A stretch of 64,000 nucleotides of DNA. Source: Kibdelosporangium persicum (lineage in GTDB: Bacteria > Actinomycetota > Actinomycetes > Mycobacteriales > Pseudonocardiaceae). The stretch is from contig NZ_JAAATY010000005.1 in NCBI RefSeq assembly GCF_013280595.1, positions 62,001-126,000 of the forward strand, written 5' to 3'. Below the pieces are notes generated by a model. The model searched no databases. It was not told where the DNA came from and worked only from the letters and a program-made list of their open reading frames with translations. Below, one piece after another: positions 1-7,341 of this stretch. Both the position numbers and the translations under genes were made by a program. Positions within the stretch are counted from its first letter, which is position 1. The number at the start of each line of letters is the position of its first letter.

Positions 1-2
1 CC

Positions 3-290
3 CACCGCGGTGCCGACTGGGGTCCGAAGCTGACCGCCGCCGGGTTCAGGCTCGAAGGCGAACGCACGATCACTGTCAACCTCGAACGTTCCGACACCAT
101 CGGCCGCTACGCCCTCACCAGCCTGCGGCGCCTGCGTAGCGGCATCGCCGACGCGCTCGCCGCCGACGACCTCGCCGCGCTGGACCAACTGCTCGATGTC
201 GACAGCCCGCACAGCATCCTGCGTCGCGACGACCTCACCGTACGCACCGAACGCACTGTGTGGGCCGCCCGACGCACTGCCCCCCGCTGA
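3..290 (+). CDS. SAM-dependent methyltransferase, C-terminal part (5' end outside window)
   Basis: An open frame enters from the left edge and stops with TGA at 288-290, giving 95 codons without a start. The translation (starting HRGADWGPKL, then GERTITVNLE, and ending TVRTERTVWAARR) resembles the C-terminal end of class I SAM-dependent methyltransferases of actinomycetes. The SAM-binding Rossmann motifs would lie upstream and cannot be seen, so the substrate is unknown. The last bases overlap, in another frame, the start of a DUF1684-like fragment, which suggests the downstream neighbour was altered by deletion. Confidence 0.6.
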   Translation, partial: HRGADWGPKLTAAGFRLEGERTITVNLERSDTIGRYALTSLRRLRSGIADALAADDLAALDQLLDVDSPHSILRRDDLTVRTERTVWAARRTAPR

Positions 291-591
291 CTACGAGGCG
301 TGGCGCAAGAGCAGGTGGGAGGAGATCGCCGGTCCGAACGGCAAGGCGAAGGTCGTCGCGAACGGCAAGGTGAGCGGCCCGGACGCGCACGTCATCCCGG
401 GTGTTCCCGGGCGGTGGAGCACCACCGAGGCAGGTGCCCTGACCGTGACCGCCGCCGCCGGAGATGGCGTGAAAGTCAACGGCGAGACAGCGGACGGGAC
501 GGTCGAGGTGCCGTCCGGCAGCACTCTTGAGTTCCCGGGAGGCCAAGTGGGCTTCGCGGGAGGAACGGGCGGGGCCTACGGCGTCCCCAGC
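289..591 (+). pseudogene. DUF1684-like fragment fused to the end of the methyltransferase region
   Basis: From 289 the frame reads DYEAWRKSRWEEI and later GVPGRWSTTEAGALTVTA and GVKVNGETADGTVEV. This is the look of the N-terminal half of DUF1684 proteins: W-x3-R near the start, then a G-x-W and beta-rich stretch. No start codon lies at the expected place, the family would be about twice as long, and after GGTGGAYGV the sequence turns into proline-rich filler with no family resemblance. The frame stays open into the SnoaL-like gene at 634. I read it as a remnant truncated at both ends rather than a true fusion protein; the function of DUF1684 is unknown. Confidence 0.4.
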
Positions 592-633
592 TGTCTTCAC
601 CTGCCCCCCGCGCCTCCTGGCAACCACCTGCCC

Positions 634-1026
634 ATGCGGATCGAGGCGGGCGAGCGTGCGCTCGTCCACACCGCCCTTCAGGACAAGGCGATCACGTACC
701 TGCGCTACCTGGAGAACAGGGACTGGGCGAGCGCGCGGACGATGTGCTCGGACACGGCGACCGTCTGGCACAACGACGGCAAGGGCGACGAGACGATCGA
801 CCAGAACATCTCCGGGATGCGCGGCCAGATCGACGCCATCGAGTCGATGCGCTACGAGATCGTCCGGCAGTTCACGAAGGCCGACGAAGTCCTCCAGCAG
901 CACGTCGTGCACGTGGCCACAAAGGACGGAACGCGCGGCCAGGTCCACGCGGCCGTGTACTTCCGCTTCGAAGACGGCCTGATCAGCCGCATCGAGGAGT
1001 ACGCCAACTTCGTGCCCAGCGCCTGA
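634..1026 (+). CDS. SnoaL-like / NTF2-like family protein
   Basis: The 130-residue product (MRIEAGERAL ... EYANFVPSA) has the length and pattern of the NTF2/SnoaL alpha-beta barrel fold: an N-terminal helix with YLRYLENRDWASAR, a TVWHND segment, and a final strand pair with VYFRFEDGLISRIEEYANF. Such proteins are small cytosolic ligand-binding or cyclase-like enzymes; the substrate cannot be told. The same frame stays open upstream to 196. I place the start at ATG 634 because the fold begins just after it and the upstream part looks like a DUF1684 remnant. No good ribosome-binding site precedes ATG 634, so expression is uncertain. Confidence 0.6.
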   Translation: MRIEAGERALVHTALQDKAITYLRYLENRDWASARTMCSDTATVWHNDGKGDETIDQNISGMRGQIDAIESMRYEIVRQFTKADEVLQQHVVHVATKDGTRGQVHAAVYFRFEDGLISRIEEYANFVPSA

Positions 1027-1027
1027 G

Positions 1028-1939
1028 TCACAACCGTGCGAGTTCGGCCTGGGCGCGGAACAACACCGACACCCAGGTCCGATACGGCCGCCATCTGTCG
1101 GCCACCCGCTCAAGATCCCTGACGTCCGGTTCTCGCAGGCCGTAAGCAGCCGTGATCGCCTTGTGCAGCCTCGGCTCGGCCGTGGCGAACACGTCCGGGT
1201 GTCCCGCTCCCCGCAACAGGACGAGCTGCGCGGAGAACGTGCCGATGCCCGGCAGCTTCGCCAGGAACCGCAAGGCGTCTTCGGCGGGCATGGCACGTAA
1301 CCGCGTCGCGTCCAGGTCACCGGCCAGTGCCGCCTCGGCGGTCGCCCGCAGGCGGCTGCTCTTGACCTCAGGTAAGAGCGGAACCCGGGCAAGTTCAAGG
1401 AGTCGCCGTGGGGCCGGGAACGTGTCGAGCTGTATCCCCGACAGCTCGGTCGCCCCGGCCGGCACGGCAACCGCACTACCGACCCTACGCGCGATCTGGT
1501 CCTTGAGCGCGGCCGCCTGGCCCATCCGCACCCGTTGGCTGATGATCGACCAGCAGGCCGCCTCGTACGGCGAGTGGAACAGCACTGGTCGCAGGCCCGG
1601 CAGTGCCTTTTGTAACCGTCGGACAACAGGATCACGCTCGGCCAGGGCCGGGAAGCCGACGCCGTCGACGTCCAGCGACAGGATCCGCCGGACGTGCCCG
1701 ACCGCGGCGGGCACATCCTCCTCGGCGGCGTTGAGCCGGACCTGCACCGGCCCATCCGCCCCCTGTTGCCGAACCAACGCGCCGACCGGCTCCCAGGACG
1801 GAGCCGCCGGGAACGCCAACCGCAACCGGCCATGCTCGTCGACAAAGGACCGACTCGGCGTGAACCCCTCGATGAACCGCGCCGAGGCGGCCAGGTCGAA
1901 CGGACCGGTGAACGGCAGGTCGAACCATTCGGTGATCAT
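1028..1939 (-). CDS. DNA-3-methyladenine glycosylase family (AlkA-like, HhH-GPD)
   Basis: This 303-residue protein belongs to the helix-hairpin-helix GPD superfamily of base-excision glycosylases, which remove alkylated purines. Residues around 120-150 carry SPYEAACWSIISQRV, the usual entry into the HhH-GPD domain. The hairpin LPGIGTFSAQLVLLRGAG lies near residue 230, followed by HPDVFATAEPRLHKA. In AlkA the catalytic aspartate sits in the segment after the hairpin (DVFLPDD); by alignment the same place here holds Glu (ATAE). The C-terminal WRPYRTWVSVLFRAQAEL is typical. The stop lies one base beyond the SnoaL-like gene's stop, so the two genes converge tightly. Confidence 0.75.
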   Translation of the reverse strand: MITEWFDLPFTGPFDLAASARFIEGFTPSRSFVDEHGRLRLAFPAAPSWEPVGALVRQQGADGPVQVRLNAAEEDVPAAVGHVRRILSLDVDGVGFPALAERDPVVRRLQKALPGLRPVLFHSPYEAACWSIISQRVRMGQAAALKDQIARRVGSAVAVPAGATELSGIQLDTFPAPRRLLELARVPLLPEVKSSRLRATAEAALAGDLDATRLRAMPAEDALRFLAKLPGIGTFSAQLVLLRGAGHPDVFATAEPRLHKAITAAYGLREPDVRDLERVADRWRPYRTWVSVLFRAQAELARL

Positions 1940-2003
1940 GTGCTATCCCTCCCACCGACACCATCGCAGAGGGGTACGACAATTCCGGGTCGGCACGGGG
2001 TGC

Positions 2004-2170
2004 GGGCCCCGGTTCGATCCCGCCGCCGCCTCCCGGGCCCCGGCTCGACCCCGGCGCCGCGCGGGCCCCCGGCTCGACCCCGCCGCCCCCGGCCCCCGGC
2101 TCGCCCCCGCCGCCCCCGGGCCCCGGCTCGATCCGCCACCTCCCGGGCCCGGCTCGATCCCGCCGCCTCC
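2004..2170. repeat. GC-rich tandem repeat, six imperfect units of about 28 bp
   Basis: Six head-to-tail copies of a unit close to GGGCCCCGGCTCGAYCCC followed by GCCGCCNCCC occupy the space between the glycosylase gene and the TetR remnant. Units vary by one to a few bases and by length. The unit leaves long accidental open frames on the minus strand (GGGGIEPGP-like repeats), which I do not believe are genes. The rest of the 1940-2427 interval shows no convincing gene. It does contain two CCCGCCGGTA direct repeats near 2247 and 2272 that could be binding sites. Confidence 0.7.
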
Positions 2171-2427
2171 GGTGAGGCGCCCACCCACGATCTCGGCCCG
2201 GTCCGTACCGATGGGATCGTCGGCGAATCCCGTTGTCCACAACCCGCCGGTAACCCTTCTACCAGGCATTACCCGCCGGTAGACTGGGTCCGGGGTCGCC
2301 CCCCGGGAGTGGCGGGGGCTGCCTGGGGGCATTTTGGGGCAGCACAAATGGGGGTGTGCTGGATGTCTGTGTTGGTCAGGAGGAGGTGCGCGCGGGTCGG
2401 CTGACTCGTGCGATGTTCTTGACGGGC

Positions 2428-2946
2428 TCAGTCCGAGACGTCGAGGAGGTACGCGCGCAACACGCGCTTGAGCCGCTCGTTCTCTGCCTGTGGCGGCGAG
2501 GACCGTGAGGAGCAACGCGCCGAGGATCTTGACGGTTACGGTGGCGATCAGGCGGCGTCGGCTGGGGGCGAGTTCAGGGACTCGGGTGCCGATGGTGCGG
2601 TCGACCTGTTCGGGGACGGCGGTCCGCAGCGCGTCGCGCGGTTCGGCCCAGAACATCGCCTCGAAGGCGCTGTGTTCCTCCGCTGTCTGGATTGGCGGGT
2701 CGGCCATGCGGTTGACGACGTCGTCCAGGAGCACGCCGACCACTTGCGCCGATGGGTCGTGCACGTCGGCGAGGACGGCCACGTACCGGTCGGCCAAGGC
2801 CGCGGCCATGGATTCCTTGTTCGGGAAGAGCCCGGTGAGACGCCTGCCGCTGTCGCGATCGCGTTGTCGAAGCCGTCGGCGGCGAAGACCTGCTCGGCGG
2901 CGTCCAGCAGTTGCGCCATTCGCCGCTCGCCGCCTGCGTGGTTTCC
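2428..2946 (-). pseudogene. TetR-family regulator, broken by at least two frameshifts
   Basis: Three minus-strand frames together give one TetR protein. The N-terminal helix-turn-helix begins MAQLLDAAEQVFAADGF at 2919 and runs to AGVSPGS. The sequence then continues in another frame as LFPNKESMAAALADRYVAVL. Family alignment suggests about 10 bases are missing where LYRL would stand. The ligand-binding part is open through GALLLTVLAA. The true C-terminus (AENERLKRVLRAYLLDVSD, stop at 2428-2430) lies in a third frame. Unless both are sequencing errors, the gene is dead. It lies upstream of nothing obvious and is separated from the peptidase gene by a strong hairpin. Confidence 0.7.
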
Positions 2947-2964
2947 ACTGTCGAGCAGCCTGAC

Positions 2965-3003
2965 GATCGGCGGCCACCACGCCAGGCGTGGTGGCCGCCG
3001 ATC
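2965..3003 (-). terminator. perfect 19-bp inverted repeat after the S33 peptidase gene
   Basis: Left arm GATCGGCGGCCACCACGCC (2965-2983), one base (A), then its exact complement (2985-3003). The hairpin starts three bases past the TAG stop of the peptidase gene and has no T-run, as is common for actinomycete terminators. It would also block transcription entering from the TetR remnant side. Confidence 0.8.
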
Positions 3004-3005
3004 CG

Positions 3006-4583
3006 CTAGAACGGCTGCACGTTCGGCTGGTAGACCTGCCCAGGCTTCGGCGTCTCCAGGTTGATCAGGTAGTTCGCCGCCGCCTTGTCGACGCCGAGCG
3101 AGTCACCCAGGATGCAGTGCCCGAACGAGTCCACGCTCAGCAGCACGGCGTTGTCGAGCTGCTGGACCATCCGCTTGGAGAACTCGTACTGGGTGGCCGG
3201 GTCGTAGTAGTTGCCCACGACGAGCACCGGGTTCTCGGTCTTGCGGTCCCATGGCCCGCGGTACGGGTCGGGGTGCTTGACCGGCCACGTCGCACAACCC
3301 AGCGGGTCGGAGAAGATCTGGAACCGGCCGAAGGTCGGCGACTCGCGCTCCCACTGGTGCGCCAGCAGCGGGATCAGGGCGGGAATCCGCGGGAACGGCT
3401 TGTCGGTGCAGTTCACAGCCTGATACGAGTCGTCGCTCGTGTACGGTGTGTCCGCGGGCATGTCGTACTTACCGGTCTTGTTGATCGTCGTGAAGACCGA
3501 CAGGTCGGACTGCGCCAGCTGCGCCGAGACAGGCGGGTGCAGCACGTTGTACACGCCCTGCAAGGCGTCCGCGAGCGGCTTGAGCGCGGCCGGGTTGTAC
3601 AGGTTGCTCGCGACGGCGCCGGTGAACGAGTCCAGCGTGACCGTGTCGCCGGTGGGCAGGGTGATCGGTTCCTTGCGGAGGTGGTCACGGATCTCGTCGA
3701 ACTTCGCGCGCGGGTTGCCGTCGCTGAAGCCGCACTTGGCGCCTTCGGCGTCGCAGCGCTTGAGGTACGCGTCGAGCGCAATTTCGAAGCCCCGTGCGCG
3801 TTCGCGGTCGTACTGCAGGCCGTTGCTCAGGCGCAGCGCGGGGTCGACGTTGCCGTCGAGGATGATCGCCCTGCTGTTGCGCGGGAACATGTTGACGTAC
3901 GTCGCGCCGAGCAGCGTGCCGTACGAGAACCCGACGTAGGTCAGCTTCTTGTCGCCGACGGCCTGGCGCAGCAGGTCCAGGTCCTGGGCGACGTCCTTGG
4001 TGGTCATGTGCTTGAGCAGGTCACCGGCGTTGCGCGCGCAGTACTGCGAGTAGTCCGCGTACGCGTCGACGGTGTCGTTGATCTGCTGCTTGGTCACCGG
4101 GACCAAGGCCATCCGGCCGAAGACCTCGTTGGCCTCCTCGTTGGTCGTGAAGCAGCGCAGCGGCGTGCTCTGGGCGACGCCGCGCGGGTCGAACCCAACC
4201 AGGTCGAACCGGTCGAGCACCTCGGGCTGGAAGATCGCCCGGCCGGACCGCGGCATGCCCCATCCGCTGCCGCCCGGACCGCCGGGGTTGAGGAACAGCG
4301 ACCCGATGCGCTGTGCCTGGTTGCTCGCGGCGCGACGCATCAGCGCCAGCGAGATCGTCTCCTTGCGTGGTTTGTCGTGGTCCAGCGGGACGGTGTACGT
4401 GGCACAGCTGAACAGCGGCTTGTCAGCTGGCGGAACGTTGTTGAGCGAACCTTCCGGACATGCACCCCATTGGACGGCTGGAACAGCCGACTGTTGTTGT
4501 TGCGCCACGGCCGCCGGTGCCGCGAGGACGGATCCCGCGGCCAGAATGCCCGCGAGTACCGCTGAGCGCGCCCTGATGACCAC
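3006..4583 (-). CDS. secreted alpha/beta-hydrolase, S33 tripeptidyl aminopeptidase type
   Basis: The product is an exported serine peptidase of the S33 family with the TAP-like C-terminal domain found in Streptomyces SlpD/TAP enzymes, which clip tripeptides from protein N-termini outside the cell. A signal peptide is visible (RARSAVLAGILAAGSVLAAPAAVA). The oxyanion segment FLNPGGPGGSG, nucleophile elbow GFSYGTLLGATY, a VVGNYYDPATQY region for the acid and SFGHCI for the histidine are all present. Length (about 525 residues) is normal. Two GTG codons compete as start. The second (4583) sits seven bases from an AGGAGG; the first (4589) would be only one base away, so I chose 4583. It is a single gene ending in a strong terminator. 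Confidence 0.88.
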   Translation of the reverse strand: MVIRARSAVLAGILAAGSVLAAPAAVAQQQQSAVPAVQWGACPEGSLNNVPPADKPLFSCATYTVPLDHDKPRKETISLALMRRAASNQAQRIGSLFLNPGGPGGSGWGMPRSGRAIFQPEVLDRFDLVGFDPRGVAQSTPLRCFTTNEEANEVFGRMALVPVTKQQINDTVDAYADYSQYCARNAGDLLKHMTTKDVAQDLDLLRQAVGDKKLTYVGFSYGTLLGATYVNMFPRNSRAIILDGNVDPALRLSNGLQYDRERARGFEIALDAYLKRCDAEGAKCGFSDGNPRAKFDEIRDHLRKEPITLPTGDTVTLDSFTGAVASNLYNPAALKPLADALQGVYNVLHPPVSAQLAQSDLSVFTTINKTGKYDMPADTPYTSDDSYQAVNCTDKPFPRIPALIPLLAHQWERESPTFGRFQIFSDPLGCATWPVKHPDPYRGPWDRKTENPVLVVGNYYDPATQYEFSKRMVQQLDNAVLLSVDSFGHCILGDSLGVDKAAANYLINLETPKPGQVYQPNVQPF

Positions 4584-4589
4584 CCTCAC

Positions 4590-4919
4590 CCCTCCTAGGT
4601 CTCTGGTCCCTGTCGCGTGGGGTAGTCAGCCTCACACGCGCCGAAGCCCACGGATAGCGACCATCGGAGGGACGTCGGGCCATTGCTCCGCCCAGCGTGG
4701 GGGTTGGCCTCATAAGTGCTGCGCGGAGCGCGAACGGGGTTGGGCTGGTGGGCTTCGGGCGTGTCGTGGGCTCAGCGGCATGCCCGGTTGGATTGTGGTT
4801 TGGTGCACCGCGAGTGACCGCACGGCTTCGAGTTTCCGGGCGCGGCGATCATGGTGGTCTCGATCGTCCTCCTGGAGCCGATCGAGAAGATCGGCATGGA
4901 TGCAGCTGCGGCATTTTGG
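4590..4919. other. intergenic stretch without a recognisable gene
   Basis: This contains the upstream region of the S33 peptidase gene (AGGAGG at about 4592-4597) and then degenerate sequence running into the integrase remnant. Short frames on both strands have no family resemblance that I can see. Confidence 0.5.
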
Positions 4920-5157
4920 CTGGGGTCAACCCGGAGTAGTGGGCAACTGACGCAGGCGTTTCGTGCGCACAAGGGGTTCCGTGGTCGCGGCCGCATGTTC
5001 CGGGAGCCACTTTCCTCAGCTCGAAGTGGGCGAGGAAGTCGTCCCATTCCTGGGCGGTGCGGTCGCGGTATTCCTCGCTGGGCCGTTCGGCTCGGCGGCG
5101 GGCGATGAACGCCCGGTGGTGTGCGATCACGTCCTCGGGGTGGTTCGCGGCGTGTCC
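4920..5157 (-). pseudogene. tyrosine-type site-specific integrase, C-terminal remnant (copy 1)
   Basis: The minus strand reads NHPEDVIAHHRAFIARRR, then AERPSEEYRD, EWDDFLAHFELRKV and GTCGRDHGTPCAHE. After a frameshift it continues NACVSCPLLRVDPSQ. This is the well-known tail of large actinobacterial integrase/recombinase proteins (family pattern: IARRRA-RPSEEYR, EWD-FL-HFE-RKV-GTC, TPC-HEHAC-RC-LLR-DPAQ). Only about 75 residues of the tail survive, the frame is broken once, and no catalytic Arg/His/Tyr domain remains. The remnant follows the TGA of the nuclease gene in the same frame. It marks a decayed mobile element. Confidence 0.75.
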
Positions 5158-5787
5158 TCACCCTCCCGGTTGATCGTTTGGGTGTCCCCGAGTTGCTTCC
5201 GTGTCGACGCATCCTGGGAGTTCGGTGAAGGTGCACTTGGTGGGCCCGTGCTCCCGCAGGCTGGCGAGAGTGATCGTTTTCTGTTCTCCGACCGCGGCGT
5301 TGAGCCGGTTCGTGGACATGACGTAGAAGTCCCACTGGTCCAGGTTGAGCGGGTCAGCGGTGGCTTTGTCGACCGGTGTGAAGACGCAGAAGACGTAGAC
5401 GTCGGCTTGGCGTTTGCGTTCGGCGGCGTAGGTGTTCGTTGTCGCGTCCCATCCGGTGGTGGGCTTGATGGTGAAGGCGATCGTCGAAAGCCGCTGCTGC
5501 TTCCAGCTTTGCAGGTAGGCCGAGGACTTCACCTCCACCCGCACCCCGTGCCGGGTGCGCAGGTCGGCGGCGTCCCACTCCAGACGCGTGCGACCATCGA
5601 GGCACCCCAGAGCCAGCCCGACGATGTACTCGGCGAGCACCCCGCGCATCGCGTTGCTGATCAGGTCGGAGCAGGCCCACGTCCAGAACTCGCCAAGCTG
5701 CGTGCCGATGCTCTGGCCCCGGTGCGTGAACGGCTCGTCACCGGTCTTCGGAATTGGGACGAGCGCGTCCAGATTGATGTGGGTCAC
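5158..5787 (-). CDS. PD-(D/E)XK nuclease-like protein within integrase remnants
   Basis: The 209-residue cytosolic protein has an N-terminal helical part (FWTWACSDLISNAMRGVLAEYIVGLALG). It then shows a restriction-nuclease-like core: LEWDAADLRTRHGVRVEVKSS contains Asp, then Glu-Val-Lys after a turn, fitting the PD-(D/E)XK metal site. A strand pair with ADVYVFCVF follows. I recognise the pattern as a conserved uncharacterised family; catalysis is inferred only from the motif. The start is GTG 5787, with AGAAAGGA six bases upstream. It overlaps by four bases (GTGA) the stop of the upstream integrase-like fragment, so the two may have been translated together. It could be a defence or mobile-element cargo gene. 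Confidence 0.6.
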   Translation of the reverse strand: MTHINLDALVPIPKTGDEPFTHRGQSIGTQLGEFWTWACSDLISNAMRGVLAEYIVGLALGCLDGRTRLEWDAADLRTRHGVRVEVKSSAYLQSWKQQRLSTIAFTIKPTTGWDATTNTYAAERKRQADVYVFCVFTPVDKATADPLNLDQWDFYVMSTNRLNAAVGEQKTITLASLREHGPTKCTFTELPGCVDTEATRGHPNDQPGG

Positions 5788-6110
5788 GGAAATCCTTTCT
5801 TCCGATCGGTTCCTGTCCGAGGGCTCCCGTCGCTGCTGGCGCGTTGCCAGGCGACCGCGACGCTGATGTGGATGCCGAGCATGCGGGCGAGGACGGCGGC
5901 GGGCAGTTCGGCGGCAAGCTGGAACAGGGAGATGGAGCGTACTTGGCCGGAGTGGAGGCCGAGTCGGCAGAGTCGTTCGGCGAGTTGGTAGGCGCTGATG
6001 CAGCCGCCGGAAAGCAGCCAGGGCGAAGCGCTGTCATCGCCGATGACGGCTTTGCCGTGGCGGCGGGCGACGACGTGCCGGGCGAGCGCGGCGAGTGGTT
6101 CGGGTAGCAC
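5784..6110 (-). pseudogene. integrase/recombinase C-terminal fragment (copy 2)
   Basis: The frame encodes LPEPLAALARHVVARRHGKA, SPWLLSGG, ISAYQLAERLCRLGL and LFQLAAELPAAVLARMLGIH, then AVAWQRASS. This matches the end of another actinobacterial tyrosine-recombinase family, in which PWLFPG...ISAYQL and FQLAAELPAAVLARMLGIH-AV-WQ are typical and the tail continues DWAAYAADVSRR. Here the tail is replaced by an unrelated short end and the N-terminal two thirds are absent. The open frame could still give a 108-residue peptide, but it is most likely a fragment left by the same mobile element as copy 1. Confidence 0.6.
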
Positions 6111-6369
6111 GACGGGGGCATCGCTCCTTGTCAGCGTTGCCGGTGCTTTTGGCCGTGATGGCGCCGTCGGAGCATCGAACTGCCGGTGGCGGGGCGGCCG
6201 TGGCCTTGCTGAGCGGAGCGTTGACCTCGACGGCAGGGACCACCGCGATGTTGGTGGTCCCTGCCCGTGACACTGGTCCCCGCCGGGCCGTGGGTGGCGT
6301 TCGCCGCGGCGGCCGCAGCGATGACGGCGGTCGGCACGATCGTGCGTGCCGCCCGCCGCCTGGTCGCGA
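6111..6369 (+). other. possible remnant of a small membrane protein
   Basis: Two plus-strand frames carry hydrophobic stretches. One reads AVALLSGALTSTAGTTAMLVV (about 6200-6260); the next frame reads GPWVAFAAAAAAMTAVGTIV (about 6285-6345) and continues into IVRAARRLVAI. Together they look like a short protein with two or three membrane segments broken by one frameshift. I know no family for it, and no complete gene is supported. Confidence 0.2.
6232..6265 (-). terminator. hairpin downstream of the ergothioneine operon
   Basis: Arms GGCAGGGACCACC (6232-6244) and GGTGGTCCCTGCC (6253-6265) pair perfectly around an 8-base loop. It lies about 105 bases past the egtD stop on the minus strand. It could end the egt transcript, or simply be structure inside the decayed region. 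Confidence 0.55.
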
Positions 6370-7341
6370 TCAGACCGCTTGGGACAGCGAAAGGCCGAAG
6401 CGGTGTAACGAGTCCGTCCACCAGCGAGTCAGGTCGAAGCCCGCGTCCGCGAGTTCGGCCGTGATGCCTTCGCGGCGGAACTTGGCGGATATCTCGGTGT
6501 GCAGTTCTTCTCCTTCCGCGAAGGACACCGTCATGTCGAGGACCGGGATGCTCACCCGCATCGCCCGTTGGGCACGCAGGCGCATCTCGATCCACTCGTT
6601 GTCGGCATCCCAGAGCGCGACGTGATCGAACGCGGACACGTCGAAGTCCGCGCCGAGTTCGCGGTTCAGCACGTGCAGCACGTTGCGGTTGAACTCGGCC
6701 GTCACCCCCGCCGAATCGTCGTAGGCGACGCGGACGGTCTCGACGTCCTTCACCAGGTCCGTGCCGAGCAGCAGCCACTCCCCCGGTTCGAGGACGTCGC
6801 GCAGCGAGGCGAGGAACTTGGCGCGTTCGGCGGGCAGCAGGTTGCCGATCGTGCCGCCGAGGAACGCGACAACACGCGGTGCTTCGCCTGGCAGTAACGC
6901 CAAGTGCTCGGTGAAGTCGCCGACGACTCCGTGTACCACCAGTGACGGATAGTCGACAGCCAGCGCCGCTGCCGCGTCGTGCAGCGCGGTGCGGGAGACG
7001 TCGAGCGGGACGAACTGGCGCAGGGTTCCGCCCGCCCTCAGTGCGTCCAGCAGCAGGCGGGTCTTCTCCGACGAGCCCGAGCCGAGCTCGACCAGCGTGT
7101 GCGCCTGGCTGGCCGAGGCGATCTCGCCGGCGCGGTCACCGAGGATCTCGCGTTCGGCGCGGGTCGGGTAGTACTCCGGCAGACGGGTGATCTGCTCGAA
7201 CAGCTCGCTGCCCCGCGCGTCGTAGAACCACTTGGGCGGCAGCGTTTTCGGGTCCGCGGACAAGCCCGTGCGCGCGTCCGCGGCCAGTGCGCGGGCGGCG
7301 TGGTCCTCCGCCAGGTGGACGTCGACCACCGGTTCAGTCAT
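6370..7341 (-). CDS. egtD: L-histidine N(alpha)-methyltransferase EgtD
   Basis: EgtD adds three methyl groups from SAM to histidine, giving hercynine, the first step of ergothioneine synthesis. The 323-residue length is normal. Near residue 35-60 it has KWFYDARGSELFEQITRLPEYYPTR, a hallmark of the family; the SAM-binding loop LVELGSGSSEKTR is at 83-95, and FLGGTIGNLLP follows. The C-terminal half carries NVLHVLNRELGADFD and the histidine-recognition region EISAKFRREGI. The start ATG follows AAGGGAA. It overlaps egtC by eight bases and is the last gene of egtABCD. Confidence 0.95.
   Translation of the reverse strand: MTEPVVDVHLAEDHAARALAADARTGLSADPKTLPPKWFYDARGSELFEQITRLPEYYPTRAEREILGDRAGEIASASQAHTLVELGSGSSEKTRLLLDALRAGGTLRQFVPLDVSRTALHDAAAALAVDYPSLVVHGVVGDFTEHLALLPGEAPRVVAFLGGTIGNLLPAERAKFLASLRDVLEPGEWLLLGTDLVKDVETVRVAYDDSAGVTAEFNRNVLHVLNRELGADFDVSAFDHVALWDADNEWIEMRLRAQRAMRVSIPVLDMTVSFAEGEELHTEISAKFRREGITAELADAGFDLTRWWTDSLHRFGLSLSQAV

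Noticed and set aside
2004-2170. Considered as a CRISPR array
   Set aside because: Units are contiguous with no unique spacers.
1943-2980. Long minus-strand frame joining the GC-rich repeat with part of the TetR remnant
   Set aside because: Only the middle matches TetR; both ends are out of frame with the true TetR ends, and the repeat part is non-coding.
5158-5160. Possible readthrough or recoding of the TGA that separates the nuclease gene and the in-frame integrase remnant
   Set aside because: The remnant breaks by frameshift about 65 codons later and there is no recoding signal; the shared frame is a one-in-three coincidence.
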